From an uncultured bacterium (GTDB taxonomy: Bacteria; Patescibacteriota; Patescibacteriia; 2-12-FULL-60-25), in contig CALFEO010000017.1 of assembly GCA_937949995.1 (NCBI GenBank), positions 1 to 34,192 of the forward strand: a DNA stretch of 34,192 nucleotides. Reading direction: 5' to 3'. Both the position numbers and the translations under genes were made by a program. Of this stretch, positions 1 to 7,783 are shown one piece after another. The notes beneath the pieces were generated by a model. The model was given only the letters and a program-made list of their open reading frames with translations, did not search any database and was not told where the DNA came from. Every line of letters starts with the position of its first letter. Position 1 is the first letter of the stretch.

Positions 1-61
1 ATATCTCTATTTTAGCATAGAGTTTGCTAGTCTAGAGCCATAATAAATAATAAAGAATTTG

Positions 62-176
62 GAATCTGAGAATCCCACTACGCCCAACCCACTTCGCTGA
101 CCCACTTCGCTAAAGCTTCGAGGGTCACGGGGCTGCGTGGGACGCGTCTGGAACCTGAGCGAGTTTGCTCAGATTC
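62..176. repeat. Inverted and tandem repeat region downstream of dnaG
   Basis: GAATCTGAG at 62-70 is matched by its reverse complement CTCAGATTC at 168-176. Inside lies a direct repeat of CCCACTTCGCT (89-113 area) and a GACCC/GGGTC stem. No open frame worth calling exists in 1-200. The right flank (168-200, repeated AGATTC/TAGATT words) resembles the stretch at 29205-29235, so this is probably one of the dispersed intergenic repeats of this genome. Confidence 0.55.
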
Positions 177-200
177 TTAGATTTGTAGCTTCATAGATTC

Positions 201-1961
201 TCAAGTTTTTAGATTTTGAAATTGCGTGATGAGTTCTTGGATGCGGGCCGTGTCGCCCTTACGTTCGGCTTCGCGCATCTGTTGCTCAAGTGTTTCGCGT
301 GTCAGTTTGTCGCTGAGGCGCAATAAACGATTTTCCGTATCTGTAAATTCCGCGGAGATAGCGGATTTGTCCAATTCGCCGAATTCTTTATCGGCTACGA
401 TTGCCAAATAATCAATTAGGGATTGAATTTCCGGATTTTCCGGAATTTGACTGTGAACGGACGAATTGTACTTTGATTTCAAGTAATTGTAAAGCCGAAC
501 ATGTGGAGTATGATTCCAGGTTATATCCAGCTCATGAAACAGCTGTGGATCCATTAAGGCTGCCGCCAACCACCTTTCTTCGATTTGTTTAACCGTGTTT
601 GAAGCATCTTCTTCCATTTTTAGCTCGGTTGACTCGGTTTTTTTAATTATATTGGAATTTTGACCCACGGAATCCGCAGATTTGGAGGCGGTTTTTGATA
701 ATGCGGATCTAAGAGCATCCGGAGCGATGTCCAAATCTTTGGCCAGCTTGAAAATCCAGGCGTCACGTTCCACGGGGTGTTGAATATGCCGGCATTCGTT
801 CAGGATGAATTGAGCTATTTGTTTTTTGCCTTCGGGTGTTGATTCATTAAATTGTTCAAAGGCATGTTGATAGACCCATTCCATTAATGGTTTTGAGTTC
901 TTAATTGATTCCTTCCAATGTTCAAGATCTTTCCGAATGAGTTCGTCGGGATCTTTGGCGATGCTTTGATTGTAGCGGATTACTTTGATATTCAAATCCA
1001 TTTGTCGTGCCAAATCCATACCGCGCAAGGTTGCTTCAAGGCCGGCCGCGTCCGTATCAAAAGCGATGGCGATATTGTTGGTAAAACGTTTGATGAGATT
1101 GAGTTGTTCGCGAGTAAGCGCGGTGCCGCTTGAGGCGACAACATTTTTAACATCAAATTGATGCGAGGTTAAGGCATCCATGTTGCCTTCGACAAGGATT
1201 GCCATATCTTGGCGCTTGATATCGGTTTTGGCTTTATCCAAGCCATATAAAACATGGCTTTTTTTATACAGGATGGTTTCCGGAGTGTTAATGTATTTGG
1301 CGACCTTTTCATCGGTTAGTATTCTGCCCGTAAAACCTATAACGTGGCCAAAAGGATCTTGAATGGGAAACATTAAGCGTGAGCGAAAGCGATAATAGAT
1401 ACCTTGGTTGTTTTCTTTGGCGCTGGCTATGCCGATTTTTATCAAATCCGATGCCGTGATATTTTGTTCTTGAATTTTTTTCTGCAGATCTCCCCAATCG
1501 GCGGGTGCATAACCCAGCCGCCAAATGTCGGAGGTGAGATCGTCGATGCCTCGCGCTTTGATGTAATCGCGGGCGATTTGAGCTTCGGGTGAAGTGAGTA
1601 GATTGTGTTGTAATAGTTTACAAATGTACTCATTAGCTTCTTGTAAACTCTTTTTTTCGCCCATTTGCTCTTTGTTGAATTTGGGCAACGTGACCCCGGC
1701 TTTGCCGGCTAAAAGCTCCAAGGCCTCCATAAATTCCATGCCTTCGATTTTTTCGATAAAAGAAATCATGTCTCCGCCGATGTTGCATCCAAAGCAATGC
1801 CAAGATTGGCGCGGGCGGTTAACCATGAAGCTTGGGGTTTTTTCTTGATGAAACGGACAGCAAGCCTTAAAACTCCCGCTTCCGGAAGGTTTGAGTTGAA
1901 GATATTCGCCGATTATGTCGACGATATCGAGGCGGGATTTTACTTCTTGAACGGAGTCCAT
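201..1961 (-). CDS. dnaG: DNA primase DnaG
   Basis: Synthesises the RNA primers for lagging-strand and restart replication, acting with the replicative helicase. The 586-aa product has the family order. The N-terminal CHC2 zinc finger has ligands C35, H38, C56 and C59 within CPFHQEKTPSF and CFGC. The central TOPRIM catalytic core shows LVEGNMDA (E258, D262) and FDTDAAG (D302, D304), the metal-binding acids. A C-terminal helical region (about 440-586) corresponds to the helicase-interaction domain. Length is normal for the family. The ATG at 1961 gives the standard start just before the EVKSRLDIVDII helix. No clear SD precedes it; the upstream bases belong to an AGCTACC-type repeat. The stop is TGA. 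Confidence 0.97.
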   Translation of the reverse strand: MDSVQEVKSRLDIVDIIGEYLQLKPSGSGSFKACCPFHQEKTPSFMVNRPRQSWHCFGCNIGGDMISFIEKIEGMEFMEALELLAGKAGVTLPKFNKEQMGEKKSLQEANEYICKLLQHNLLTSPEAQIARDYIKARGIDDLTSDIWRLGYAPADWGDLQKKIQEQNITASDLIKIGIASAKENNQGIYYRFRSRLMFPIQDPFGHVIGFTGRILTDEKVAKYINTPETILYKKSHVLYGLDKAKTDIKRQDMAILVEGNMDALTSHQFDVKNVVASSGTALTREQLNLIKRFTNNIAIAFDTDAAGLEATLRGMDLARQMDLNIKVIRYNQSIAKDPDELIRKDLEHWKESIKNSKPLMEWVYQHAFEQFNESTPEGKKQIAQFILNECRHIQHPVERDAWIFKLAKDLDIAPDALRSALSKTASKSADSVGQNSNIIKKTESTELKMEEDASNTVKQIEERWLAAALMDPQLFHELDITWNHTPHVRLYNYLKSKYNSSVHSQIPENPEIQSLIDYLAIVADKEFGELDKSAISAEFTDTENRLLRLSDKLTRETLEQQMREAERKGDTARIQELITQFQNLKT

Positions 1962-1969
1962 AATACAAT

Positions 1970-2036
1970 AAGCTACTAGCTACCAGCTACCAGCCACTAG
2001 ACGTTTATAACGTTTATAACGTTAATAACGAGTTTA
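1970..2036. repeat. AGCTACC array followed by AACGTTTAT array
   Basis: Degenerate short-unit repeats lie immediately upstream of dnaG: an AGCTAC(C/T) array at 1970-1999, then AACGTT-centred units at 2001-2036. Similar AGCTAC arrays occur at 7681-7712 and 29047-29063, and AACGTT arrays at 6391-6436 and 11394-11442. This belongs to the 563-base gene-free gap 1962-2524. Confidence 0.7.
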
Positions 2037-2047
2037 GCGGAATTTTT

Positions 2048-2163
2048 CGTAGGGATAAACCTTGTGTTTATCCGTACTGAAATAACAGCTCGCAATCTTA
2101 GCACGGATAAACACCACATCTACGCCTTTCGGCTTCGAGTGGCGCGCGAGGTTTATCCCTACG
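2048..2163. repeat. Inverted-repeat element, copy 1 (interrupted)
   Basis: The first 31 bases (2048-2078) are identical to those of the element at 6291-6373. The outer arms GGTTTATCCCTACG (2150-2163) and its complement (2048-2061) pair, and inner arms GTGTTTATCCGT (2064-2075) and ACGGATAAACAC (2103-2114) pair. About 35 extra bases separate the two pieces of the right arm, so this looks like a copy with an insertion. It has no coding capacity, so it is MITE-like or REP-like. Confidence 0.75.
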
Positions 2164-2524
2164 AAAGCGCGATAAGGTTGTTAAGTCGTTGATAGTTACG
2201 AGTCAGTTTAGGTTACATTGTTAGCATGGGCAAAACAAGAGTAGTTATTTGCTACCTTAATTATGATAAACTTTAGTCTTGACGAACTGTATTCTTTATA
2301 ACTCACCCAATAACCGCTGCAGATGAGGGCTTTCAAAACTTTAGTTTACAAGACGGTTGTTAAGTTGGAGATTTCTCACATCCGATGCGCCTCAGGAGCA
2401 GAAATGACAAAAAAGGTTAGTGCGAAATACGAAATACGAAATCCGTGGTTCGTAGTTCTTGATTCAATATTCCCAGCCCCCAGTTCCAAGTTCCAAATTC
2501 TATGTTCAAGGTTCAGACAATAAG
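2164..2524. other. Gene-free stretch with assorted repeats
   Basis: No convincing gene is seen. It holds a hairpin ATTTCT...AGAAAT at 2371-2406 of the GAGATTTCTC/GAAATGACA type that I recall as a dispersed bacterial intergenic repeat. It also holds CGAAATA units near 2407-2452, a CCAGTTCCAAGTTCC-type array at 2474-2500, and CAAGGTTCAGACAAT at 2507-2521. That last word recurs exactly at 23005-23019. The 66-codon frame at 2323-2523 runs through these repeats and is not called. Confidence 0.6.
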
Positions 2525-4606
2525 TTATTTCGTCCTCCCATGCCTTAACGGGCGTTTGATCTTGGGTTTTGATTCTTTGTCAGGCAATGGTGTTTTCTTT
2601 TTGCGTTTTTCCAGCTCTTTGCGGATGACAGTTATTTCGTCGCGGAGGATGGTGGCGAGTTCAAAATCAAGACGCAGGGCGGCTTCTTTCATTTCGGCTT
2701 CTTTGTCTTTGATGACTTGATTAAGCTCTTTATCCTCGGCGGCAAGTTCGAGGGCCAGGATTTTTTTGACGTCTTTGGGTTCGGTTTCAAAGCCAAGTTG
2801 CCCGCGAAGATCTTGAATGGCTTTGATGATGGTTTTGGGAGTTATGCCGTGTTTTTTGTTATAAGCGAGTTGTTTGGCGCGGCGGCGATCGGTTTCGGCA
2901 ATGGCCCACTTCATACTGCCGGTGATGTTGTCGGCGTAAAGGATGACCTTTCCGCGAACATTGCGGGCCGCACGGCCGATTGTTTGGATGAGTGATGTTT
3001 CGGAGCGCAGAAAGCCTTCTTTGTCGGCGTCCAGAATGCAAACCAAAGATACTTCGGGCAGATCCAAGCCTTCGCGCAACAGGTTGACGCCAACCAAGAC
3101 ATCATAAGCGCCTTTGCGGAATTCAGAAAGAATTTCGAGTCTGTCGGCGGTTTTTACGTCGGAGTGCATGTAAACGGCTTTGATGTTTTTTTCTTTAAGA
3201 TATTCAGTCAGATCTTCGGCCATTTTTTTGGTTAGAGTGGTTACCAATGTTCGTTCTTTATCGGCGGTTACTTTTATGATTTGTTCTATAGCATCCTCAA
3301 TTTGGTTGAGGTCTTCTTTGTGTTTTGGAGTGATGCGCTTGACTTGAACTTCGGGATCAACCAAGCCGGTGGGGCGAATGAGCTGCTCGATAATCGCACT
3401 TGAGTTTTGGAATTCGTAGGGGCCCGGAGTGGCGGACATGAAAACGGCTTGTCGGATTTTTTTTTCGAATTCTTCGAATTTATAGGGGCGGTTATCACGT
3501 GCGCTGGGTAAGCGAAAACCGTGCTCGATAAGAGTGTCTTTGCGGGATTTATCGCCGGCATACATTCCGCCGACTTGCGGGATGCTGACATGGGATTCAT
3601 CCATTATCAGTAAAAAATCATCAGGGAAATATGATAAAAGCGTATCCGGAGGATCGCCGGCGTTGCGTCCGGTTAAGTGACGCGAGTAGTTTTCGATGCC
3701 CGAGCAGTAGCCTAAAGTTTCCATCATTTCCAAATCGTATTTTGTTCTACGTTCGATGCGTTCGGCTTCCAGCAGTAATCCCCTGTTTTGAAAATATTTG
3801 ATACGTTCGGCGAGCTCTTGGCGGATAGCTTTAAGTGCGCGTTCTTTTTCGGGGCCTGCGGTGATGAAGTGTTTGGCCGGAAAAATCCAAACTTCGTGAA
3901 GATCGGCTTCAACTTTACGGCTGATAGGATGTATTTGAGTGATTCGATCCACGCGGTTGCCGATTACTTCGACGCGGTAAATTGTTTCTTGGTGCACGGG
4001 CATGATTTCGAGTGTTGTGCCGGTTAAGCGAAAAGATCCGCGGGTTAGATCCGCGTTGGTGCGCGTGAACTGCATGTTGATGAGCCTTGCGATTGTATCT
4101 TGGCGCGAAAGAGGCTCGCCGGTTGTTATATGAAAGATGATATCCGCGTAAGCGGTTGGAGCGCCCAAGCCGTAGATGCAGGAGACGGAAGCGCAAACTA
4201 TGACGTCTTTTCTGGTTAGAAGAGATTGTGTGGCATTGTGGCGCAAGCGATCGATCTCGGCGTTGATTTGAGCTTCTTTTTCGATATATGTATCGGTTTT
4301 GGGTAAATACGCCTCAGGTTGATAATAGTCGTAATATGAGACGAAGTACTCTACGGCATTGTCCGGAAAGAATTCTCGGAACTCGTTACAGAGCTGGGCG
4401 GCCAAGGTTTTGTTGTGAGCGATAACCAATGTGGGTTTTTGAATGTTGTTGATTACGTTGGCGAGTGTGTAAGTTTTGCCGGTACCGGTTGCTCCGAGCA
4501 ATGTTAATAAACGCTCCCCTTTTTTGAGGCGCGTCGTTAAATTTTTAATGGCTTCGGGTTGATCACCGGCCGGTTGGTACGGTTGCTTGAGTTGAAATGT
4601 TTTCAT
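2525..4606 (-). CDS. uvrB: UvrABC excinuclease subunit B
   Basis: This is the damage-verifying helicase-like subunit of nucleotide excision repair: it receives DNA from UvrA and recruits UvrC. The product is 693 aa, slightly longer than the usual 660-680. Walker A GATGTGKT is at 38-45. The aromatic beta-hairpin region (YYDYYQPEAYLP) that clamps DNA starts near residue 95, and the DEAD-like box MDESHVS follows. Helicase motifs TIGRAARN and the QTIGRAAR context are present. The UVR coiled-coil that contacts UvrC (KEAALRLDFELATILRDEI) lies near 630-665. The charged C-terminal tail (KRKKKTPLPDKESKPKIKR) is an extension. The first 44 bases overlap the end of the upstream gene, so the two are probably co-transcribed. 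Confidence 0.97.
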   Translation of the reverse strand: MKTFQLKQPYQPAGDQPEAIKNLTTRLKKGERLLTLLGATGTGKTYTLANVINNIQKPTLVIAHNKTLAAQLCNEFREFFPDNAVEYFVSYYDYYQPEAYLPKTDTYIEKEAQINAEIDRLRHNATQSLLTRKDVIVCASVSCIYGLGAPTAYADIIFHITTGEPLSRQDTIARLINMQFTRTNADLTRGSFRLTGTTLEIMPVHQETIYRVEVIGNRVDRITQIHPISRKVEADLHEVWIFPAKHFITAGPEKERALKAIRQELAERIKYFQNRGLLLEAERIERRTKYDLEMMETLGYCSGIENYSRHLTGRNAGDPPDTLLSYFPDDFLLIMDESHVSIPQVGGMYAGDKSRKDTLIEHGFRLPSARDNRPYKFEEFEKKIRQAVFMSATPGPYEFQNSSAIIEQLIRPTGLVDPEVQVKRITPKHKEDLNQIEDAIEQIIKVTADKERTLVTTLTKKMAEDLTEYLKEKNIKAVYMHSDVKTADRLEILSEFRKGAYDVLVGVNLLREGLDLPEVSLVCILDADKEGFLRSETSLIQTIGRAARNVRGKVILYADNITGSMKWAIAETDRRRAKQLAYNKKHGITPKTIIKAIQDLRGQLGFETEPKDVKKILALELAAEDKELNQVIKDKEAEMKEAALRLDFELATILRDEITVIRKELEKRKKKTPLPDKESKPKIKRPLRHGRTK

Positions 4607-5225
4607 CGGTTGTTTCTGTAATATTTGCAGGCAATGACGCTTGCGGTTCGTAGTTTATAACTTTTTGCCTGCGATTGTACAAGATGCCGTTAATGCGCAG
4701 AGCGGTTTCGATGATGTTTGGACCGGGAGAAAGCTTTAAATTGATTTTAAATTGCGAATTCGGCCCCGAGTGAGGCACGATTGCATTATTAACCAGAATT
4801 TGCGCATCGGGCCACTTTTCAGCCACCAGTTGACCGTCGTAAATCTGGCCGATGATTGTTATGTTGGGCTCGTTGATCACCGAAGCATGTTTAAGTTGGC
4901 GTTCGCCTTGGTAAACCAAGGCATTATAATCTACGTTAGAGAGTTCCAGCGGAGGTGCTGTTTGCAATGCCGTTTGGTTGGGAATGGTGATGTCTACATC
5001 CAAAATGTGCAAGCCTACGGAAATAATCAGAGCAAACAGTAAAAACACTATCAAGCTTCCCTGCAAATGAATTATTTTGGATAAAGAGTGAACGCGTGGA
5101 TCTTCGCAATGTAAAATCAGATTGGGGCTTTTGGCCTCGACTTTTTTGCCGGTTTTTGTTATGCTCGGATTCAGGTTGAAGCGGTTTTTGATGTACGCGC
5201 CGATTGATTTTATTTTATTGAACAT
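4563..5225 (-). CDS. Single-span membrane protein with Ig-like external domain
   Basis: The frame is open further upstream, but that part lies antisense to dus. The ATG at 5225 gives a sensible 220-aa protein. Visible parts are a basic cytoplasmic N-terminus (about 1-50), one membrane span (about 56-74, GSLIVFLLFALIISVG), a linker, and a beta-rich domain at about 119-193 followed by a Thr-rich tail. The domain pattern NITIIGQIYDGQ...ILVNNA...FKINLKLSPGPNIIE matches bacterial Ig-like/glucodextranase-B-type repeats found on surface proteins. A role at the cell surface is inference. It overlaps uvrB by 44 bases, and its start codon abuts that of dus in CATATG. No SD is visible. Confidence 0.75.
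   Translation of the reverse strand: MFNKIKSIGAYIKNRFNLNPSITKTGKKVEAKSPNLILHCEDPRVHSLSKIIHLQGSLIVFLLFALIISVGLHILDVDITIPNQTALQTAPPLELSNVDYNALVYQGERQLKHASVINEPNITIIGQIYDGQLVAEKWPDAQILVNNAIVPHSGPNSQFKINLKLSPGPNIIETALRINGILYNRRQKVINYEPQASLPANITETTDENISTQATVPTGR
5188..5216 (+). promoter_or_regulatory. Promoter of dus
   Basis: TTGATG (5188-5193), a 17-base spacer, then TATTTT (5211-5216). The -10 box ends 9 bases before the dus ATG, which predicts a leaderless or nearly leaderless mRNA. It lies inside the 5' end of the divergent membrane-protein gene. Confidence 0.5.
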
Positions 5226-6185
5226 ATGCAAAGATGGATGGATGGTAATAAGCCCATTATGGCTTTGTCGCCAATGGCGGATTTTACGGATCTGCCATTT
5301 TGTCGTTTGGTTAGAGAGTGCAGTGGATCGGATGTGGTTATTTTCAGAGAGATGGTTGCCGCGGAAGCGATAGTTCGAGGAAATAAACGGACGGATAAAA
5401 TTTGCGTATTGGATCCGATTGAGCGCCCTGTAATACAACAGATTTTTGGATCTAAACCCGAAGTAATGGCAGAGGCCGCGGTTTTTATTGAAAAAAACCA
5501 TAAACCCGACGGTATTGATATTAATATGGGGTGCCCTGTTCCCAAAGCAGTCAATCAATACAATGGAGCGTCACTTATGAAAAATCCGGAACGAGCGCAA
5601 GCGATTGTGAGTGCTGTTAAATCCGCTATTAATGTACCACTTTCGGTTAAGACGCGTCTAGGTTGGAGCAGTGCGGATAACGCACATGATTTTGCGAAGA
5701 TGCTGGAGCAAGCCGGCGCTGATGCTGTTGAGCTGCATGGTCGCACGAAAGTTCAGGGTTATTCCGGTGTCGCGGATTGGGATGCGGTTGGAAGAGCAAT
5801 CAAGGGGTTAAAGATTCCGGCTTTGGTGAATGGAGATATCGTTGATGCCGAGACAGCGAAAATTGCATTGAGTAAATCAGGTGCTCAAGGATTTTTGATT
5901 GCTCGTGGAGCTTTAGGCAGACCTTGGATTTTTAAGAGAATTAAACAAACTTTGGAAACAGGAACCGATCCCGGAGATCCGGAGCTTGATGAAAGAATGG
6001 CTATCATGCTTAAACACGCCGAGTATCAGGTTGAGGTTTACGGCGAGCGCGGATTGATAAAATTAAGAAAACATTTGCCTTGGTATTTTAAAGGCTTTGA
6101 CGGATTCAGACAGTACAGAGCTGATGCCGTAAAAGTCGCGACGATTGAGGACGTGAGGAGGATCGCAGAATCGATTACGAAATAA
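5226..6185 (+). CDS. dus: tRNA-dihydrouridine synthase
   Basis: A flavin enzyme that reduces specific uridines in tRNA to dihydrouridine using NADPH. The 319-aa product carries the family landmarks: the FMN-binding N-terminal strand IMALSPMADFTD, catalytic cysteine C103 in INMGCPVPKA, FMN contacts K142 in VKTRLGW and H171/R173 in LHGRTKVQGYSG, then VNGDI and LIARGALGRPWIF of the TIM barrel. A helical C-terminal tRNA-binding domain follows. The ATG at 5226 is used; M5 (5238) is a possible alternative. It is the only housekeeping gene here on the plus strand. There is no SD, and the promoter is only 9 bases away. Which of the DusA/B/C specificities applies cannot be told; the general form is DusB-like. 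Confidence 0.95.
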   Translation: MQRWMDGNKPIMALSPMADFTDLPFCRLVRECSGSDVVIFREMVAAEAIVRGNKRTDKICVLDPIERPVIQQIFGSKPEVMAEAAVFIEKNHKPDGIDINMGCPVPKAVNQYNGASLMKNPERAQAIVSAVKSAINVPLSVKTRLGWSSADNAHDFAKMLEQAGADAVELHGRTKVQGYSGVADWDAVGRAIKGLKIPALVNGDIVDAETAKIALSKSGAQGFLIARGALGRPWIFKRIKQTLETGTDPGDPELDERMAIMLKHAEYQVEVYGERGLIKLRKHLPWYFKGFDGFRQYRADAVKVATIEDVRRIAESITK

Positions 6186-6197
6186 CAATTACCCCTC

Positions 6198-6290
6198 GCG
6201 AATATCGAACCACGAACTACGAACGATGAACGTCGAACGTCGAAACACGAGCAATGAATCTTGAACATCGAGCCACGAACTTCAATCTTC
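6198..6290. repeat. CGAA-rich degenerate array
   Basis: Many imperfect units of the type CGAACNACGAA. The 18-mer CGAATATCGAACCACGAA at 6199-6216 recurs exactly at 16959-16976. The array follows dus directly. Confidence 0.7.
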
Positions 6291-6373
6291 CGTAGGGATA
6301 AACCTTGTGTTTATCCGTACTAAGACGGCAAACGGTTGCATTGGTGCGGATAAACACAAGGTTTATCCCTACG
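6291..6373. repeat. Inverted-repeat element, copy 2 (intact, 83 bp)
   Basis: Arms at 6291-6317 and 6347-6373 are perfect 27-bp inverted repeats around a 29-base loop. The left 31 bases are identical to 2048-2078. Sitting between the convergent ends of dus and the M23 gene, it would form a strong hairpin in either transcript and may also help end transcription. No protein is encoded; MITE-like or REP-like. Confidence 0.8.
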
Positions 6374-6390
6374 AAGCAATCAACCACTGA

Positions 6391-6436
6391 ACTCGTTACA
6401 AGCGTTATGAACGTTACGAACGTTATGAGCGTTTAG
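6391..6436. repeat. AACGTTATGA array
   Basis: Imperfect 9-10 base units built on GAACGTTA between the inverted-repeat element and the stop of the M23 gene. Same family as 2001-2036 and 11394-11442. Confidence 0.6.
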
Positions 6437-6440
6437 TAGT

Positions 6441-7676
6441 TTATAAATCAGTTTGAACGGCGGCGGGGAGGAAGCCCGTAGGGTCGACGGGGATGCCGTC
6501 TTGGCGGACTTCGAAATGCAAGTGCGGGCCGGTGGAAAGGCCGGCGCCGGGAGTGCCGGGCATGCCTCCGGTGTAACCGATTATGTCGCCTCGTTCAACG
6601 TAAGTTCCGGCTTGAGCATTGAATTTTGATAAATGAGCGTAAAGAGTTGCCAAGCCTCCGGCGTGGACTATCATAACGTAATTGCCGTAGGATTTGCCGG
6701 TTTTAGTCCAAGCTACATAGCCTCCGCCCGCGGCTTTTATGGGCGTGCCGACTCCGGCACGCAGATCTATACCGGGGTGCTCAAAGAGATTGCGGAAAGG
6801 ATAGGTTGGATCGTGGAAAGTAGATGTGATTTTTTTAACCGGAACCGGCCACATGAGCAGTGTTTCACCGCTGGCCAAGGCGCGATCGATGGCGTCGAGT
6901 TTGTCTTTTAATTCTTTTTCGATGCGATAGATTTCTTCGCTGGTGGATTGGTTTTGCTGGCGCAATTCATCGATGACACGGCTGAATTCATCTTGTTTGG
7001 CATTGGTTTCGGCGAGTAATGATTCTTTGGAACTGCGTTCCATTTCGAGCATGAATTGTTCTTCGGCTAAAAGTTTTTTCTGTTCTTCCAGATCCATGCG
7101 CTTGGCCTCACGCAGGATTTTATCATTTTGCAGATTGGCTTTTTCTTGGATTATGCGTTCGAGCTGTTGAGTGAGGTCGCCTTGCAGTTTGGAAATTTCT
7201 TCCACATTTTGAAAGTATGACGAAAGACTTGGACGGCTTAAAAAGACGTGCAAAGTATTTACATCATCGGCTTGGCGGATTCTGCGTATGAGGTCGGAGA
7301 CCAAGGCTTTTTGCGTGGTGATTTTGCCTTCTTGGCGAGTGATTTGCCGGTTCAGTGATTGCAATTCGAGGGTTAAAATGTCGATTTGCATTTTTACGGC
7401 TTCAGCCCGAAGTTCTTTTTCTTTAATACGATTTTCAAGTAATACGATTTGATTCTCCAGATTCAATACTTGATCTTCTTGTTGTTTGATTCTTTCTTTA
7501 TAAGTATTGATTAGTCCTTGCACTTCTTTGGCGCGGTTTTTTTTGGCATCCAGCTCGTTGTTCAGTTGATCGGCGCGACTTTTAAGCTCTTGAGCGTCTT
7601 CCGCCAAAGCCGAGCGAATATCGAAAAAACCGGTACTTAGAACCGCAATAAGACAAATGATAGACAGGAATTTCAT
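6441..7676 (-). CDS. Secreted coiled-coil M23 (LytM/EnvC-type) peptidase
   Basis: Probable peptidoglycan endopeptidase or hydrolase activator acting outside the membrane. The 411-aa product has a signal peptide (about 1-25, cleavage after ALA before EDAQ) and a long coiled coil (about 27-265) rich in Glu, Lys and Gln. The C-terminal M23 domain (about 285-405) has metal ligands H300 and D304 in HPGIDLRAG, and H385/H387 in GPHLHFE, with YAHLS near 348. All catalytic positions are kept, so it could be an active enzyme, unlike degenerate EnvC proteins. The layout is that of EnvC/CwlO-like division hydrolases. GGAAG lies 6 bases before the ATG as a weak SD. Confidence 0.93.
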   Translation of the reverse strand: MKFLSIICLIAVLSTGFFDIRSALAEDAQELKSRADQLNNELDAKKNRAKEVQGLINTYKERIKQQEDQVLNLENQIVLLENRIKEKELRAEAVKMQIDILTLELQSLNRQITRQEGKITTQKALVSDLIRRIRQADDVNTLHVFLSRPSLSSYFQNVEEISKLQGDLTQQLERIIQEKANLQNDKILREAKRMDLEEQKKLLAEEQFMLEMERSSKESLLAETNAKQDEFSRVIDELRQQNQSTSEEIYRIEKELKDKLDAIDRALASGETLLMWPVPVKKITSTFHDPTYPFRNLFEHPGIDLRAGVGTPIKAAGGGYVAWTKTGKSYGNYVMIVHAGGLATLYAHLSKFNAQAGTYVERGDIIGYTGGMPGTPGAGLSTGPHLHFEVRQDGIPVDPTGFLPAAVQTDL

Positions 7677-7680
7677 AATT

Positions 7681-7765
7681 AGCTTCCAGCCTCTAGCTAC
7701 TAGCCACTAGCTGTTTATCAAGCAGAAACCCCGTTACGACATTACGACTTTACGACGTTACGACT
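7681..7765. repeat. AGCTACTAGCC array and GTTACGACATTACGAC array
   Basis: Two short-unit arrays fill the 107-base gap between gltX and the M23 gene: AGCTAC-type words at 7681-7712 and TTACGAC units at 7733-7765. Confidence 0.6.
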
Positions 7766-7783
7766 GTTGATGTGGTTATTATA

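Noticed and set aside
2323..2523. 66-codon plus-strand frame in the dnaG-uvrB gap
   Set aside because: It runs through at least three intergenic repeat families and has no SD; it is chance open sequence.
5226..5558. N-terminal extension of the Ig-like membrane protein to 331 aa
   Set aside because: The extra 111 codons are antisense to dus, are not membrane- or domain-like, and the ATG at 5225 gives a normal cytoplasmic N-terminus before the span.
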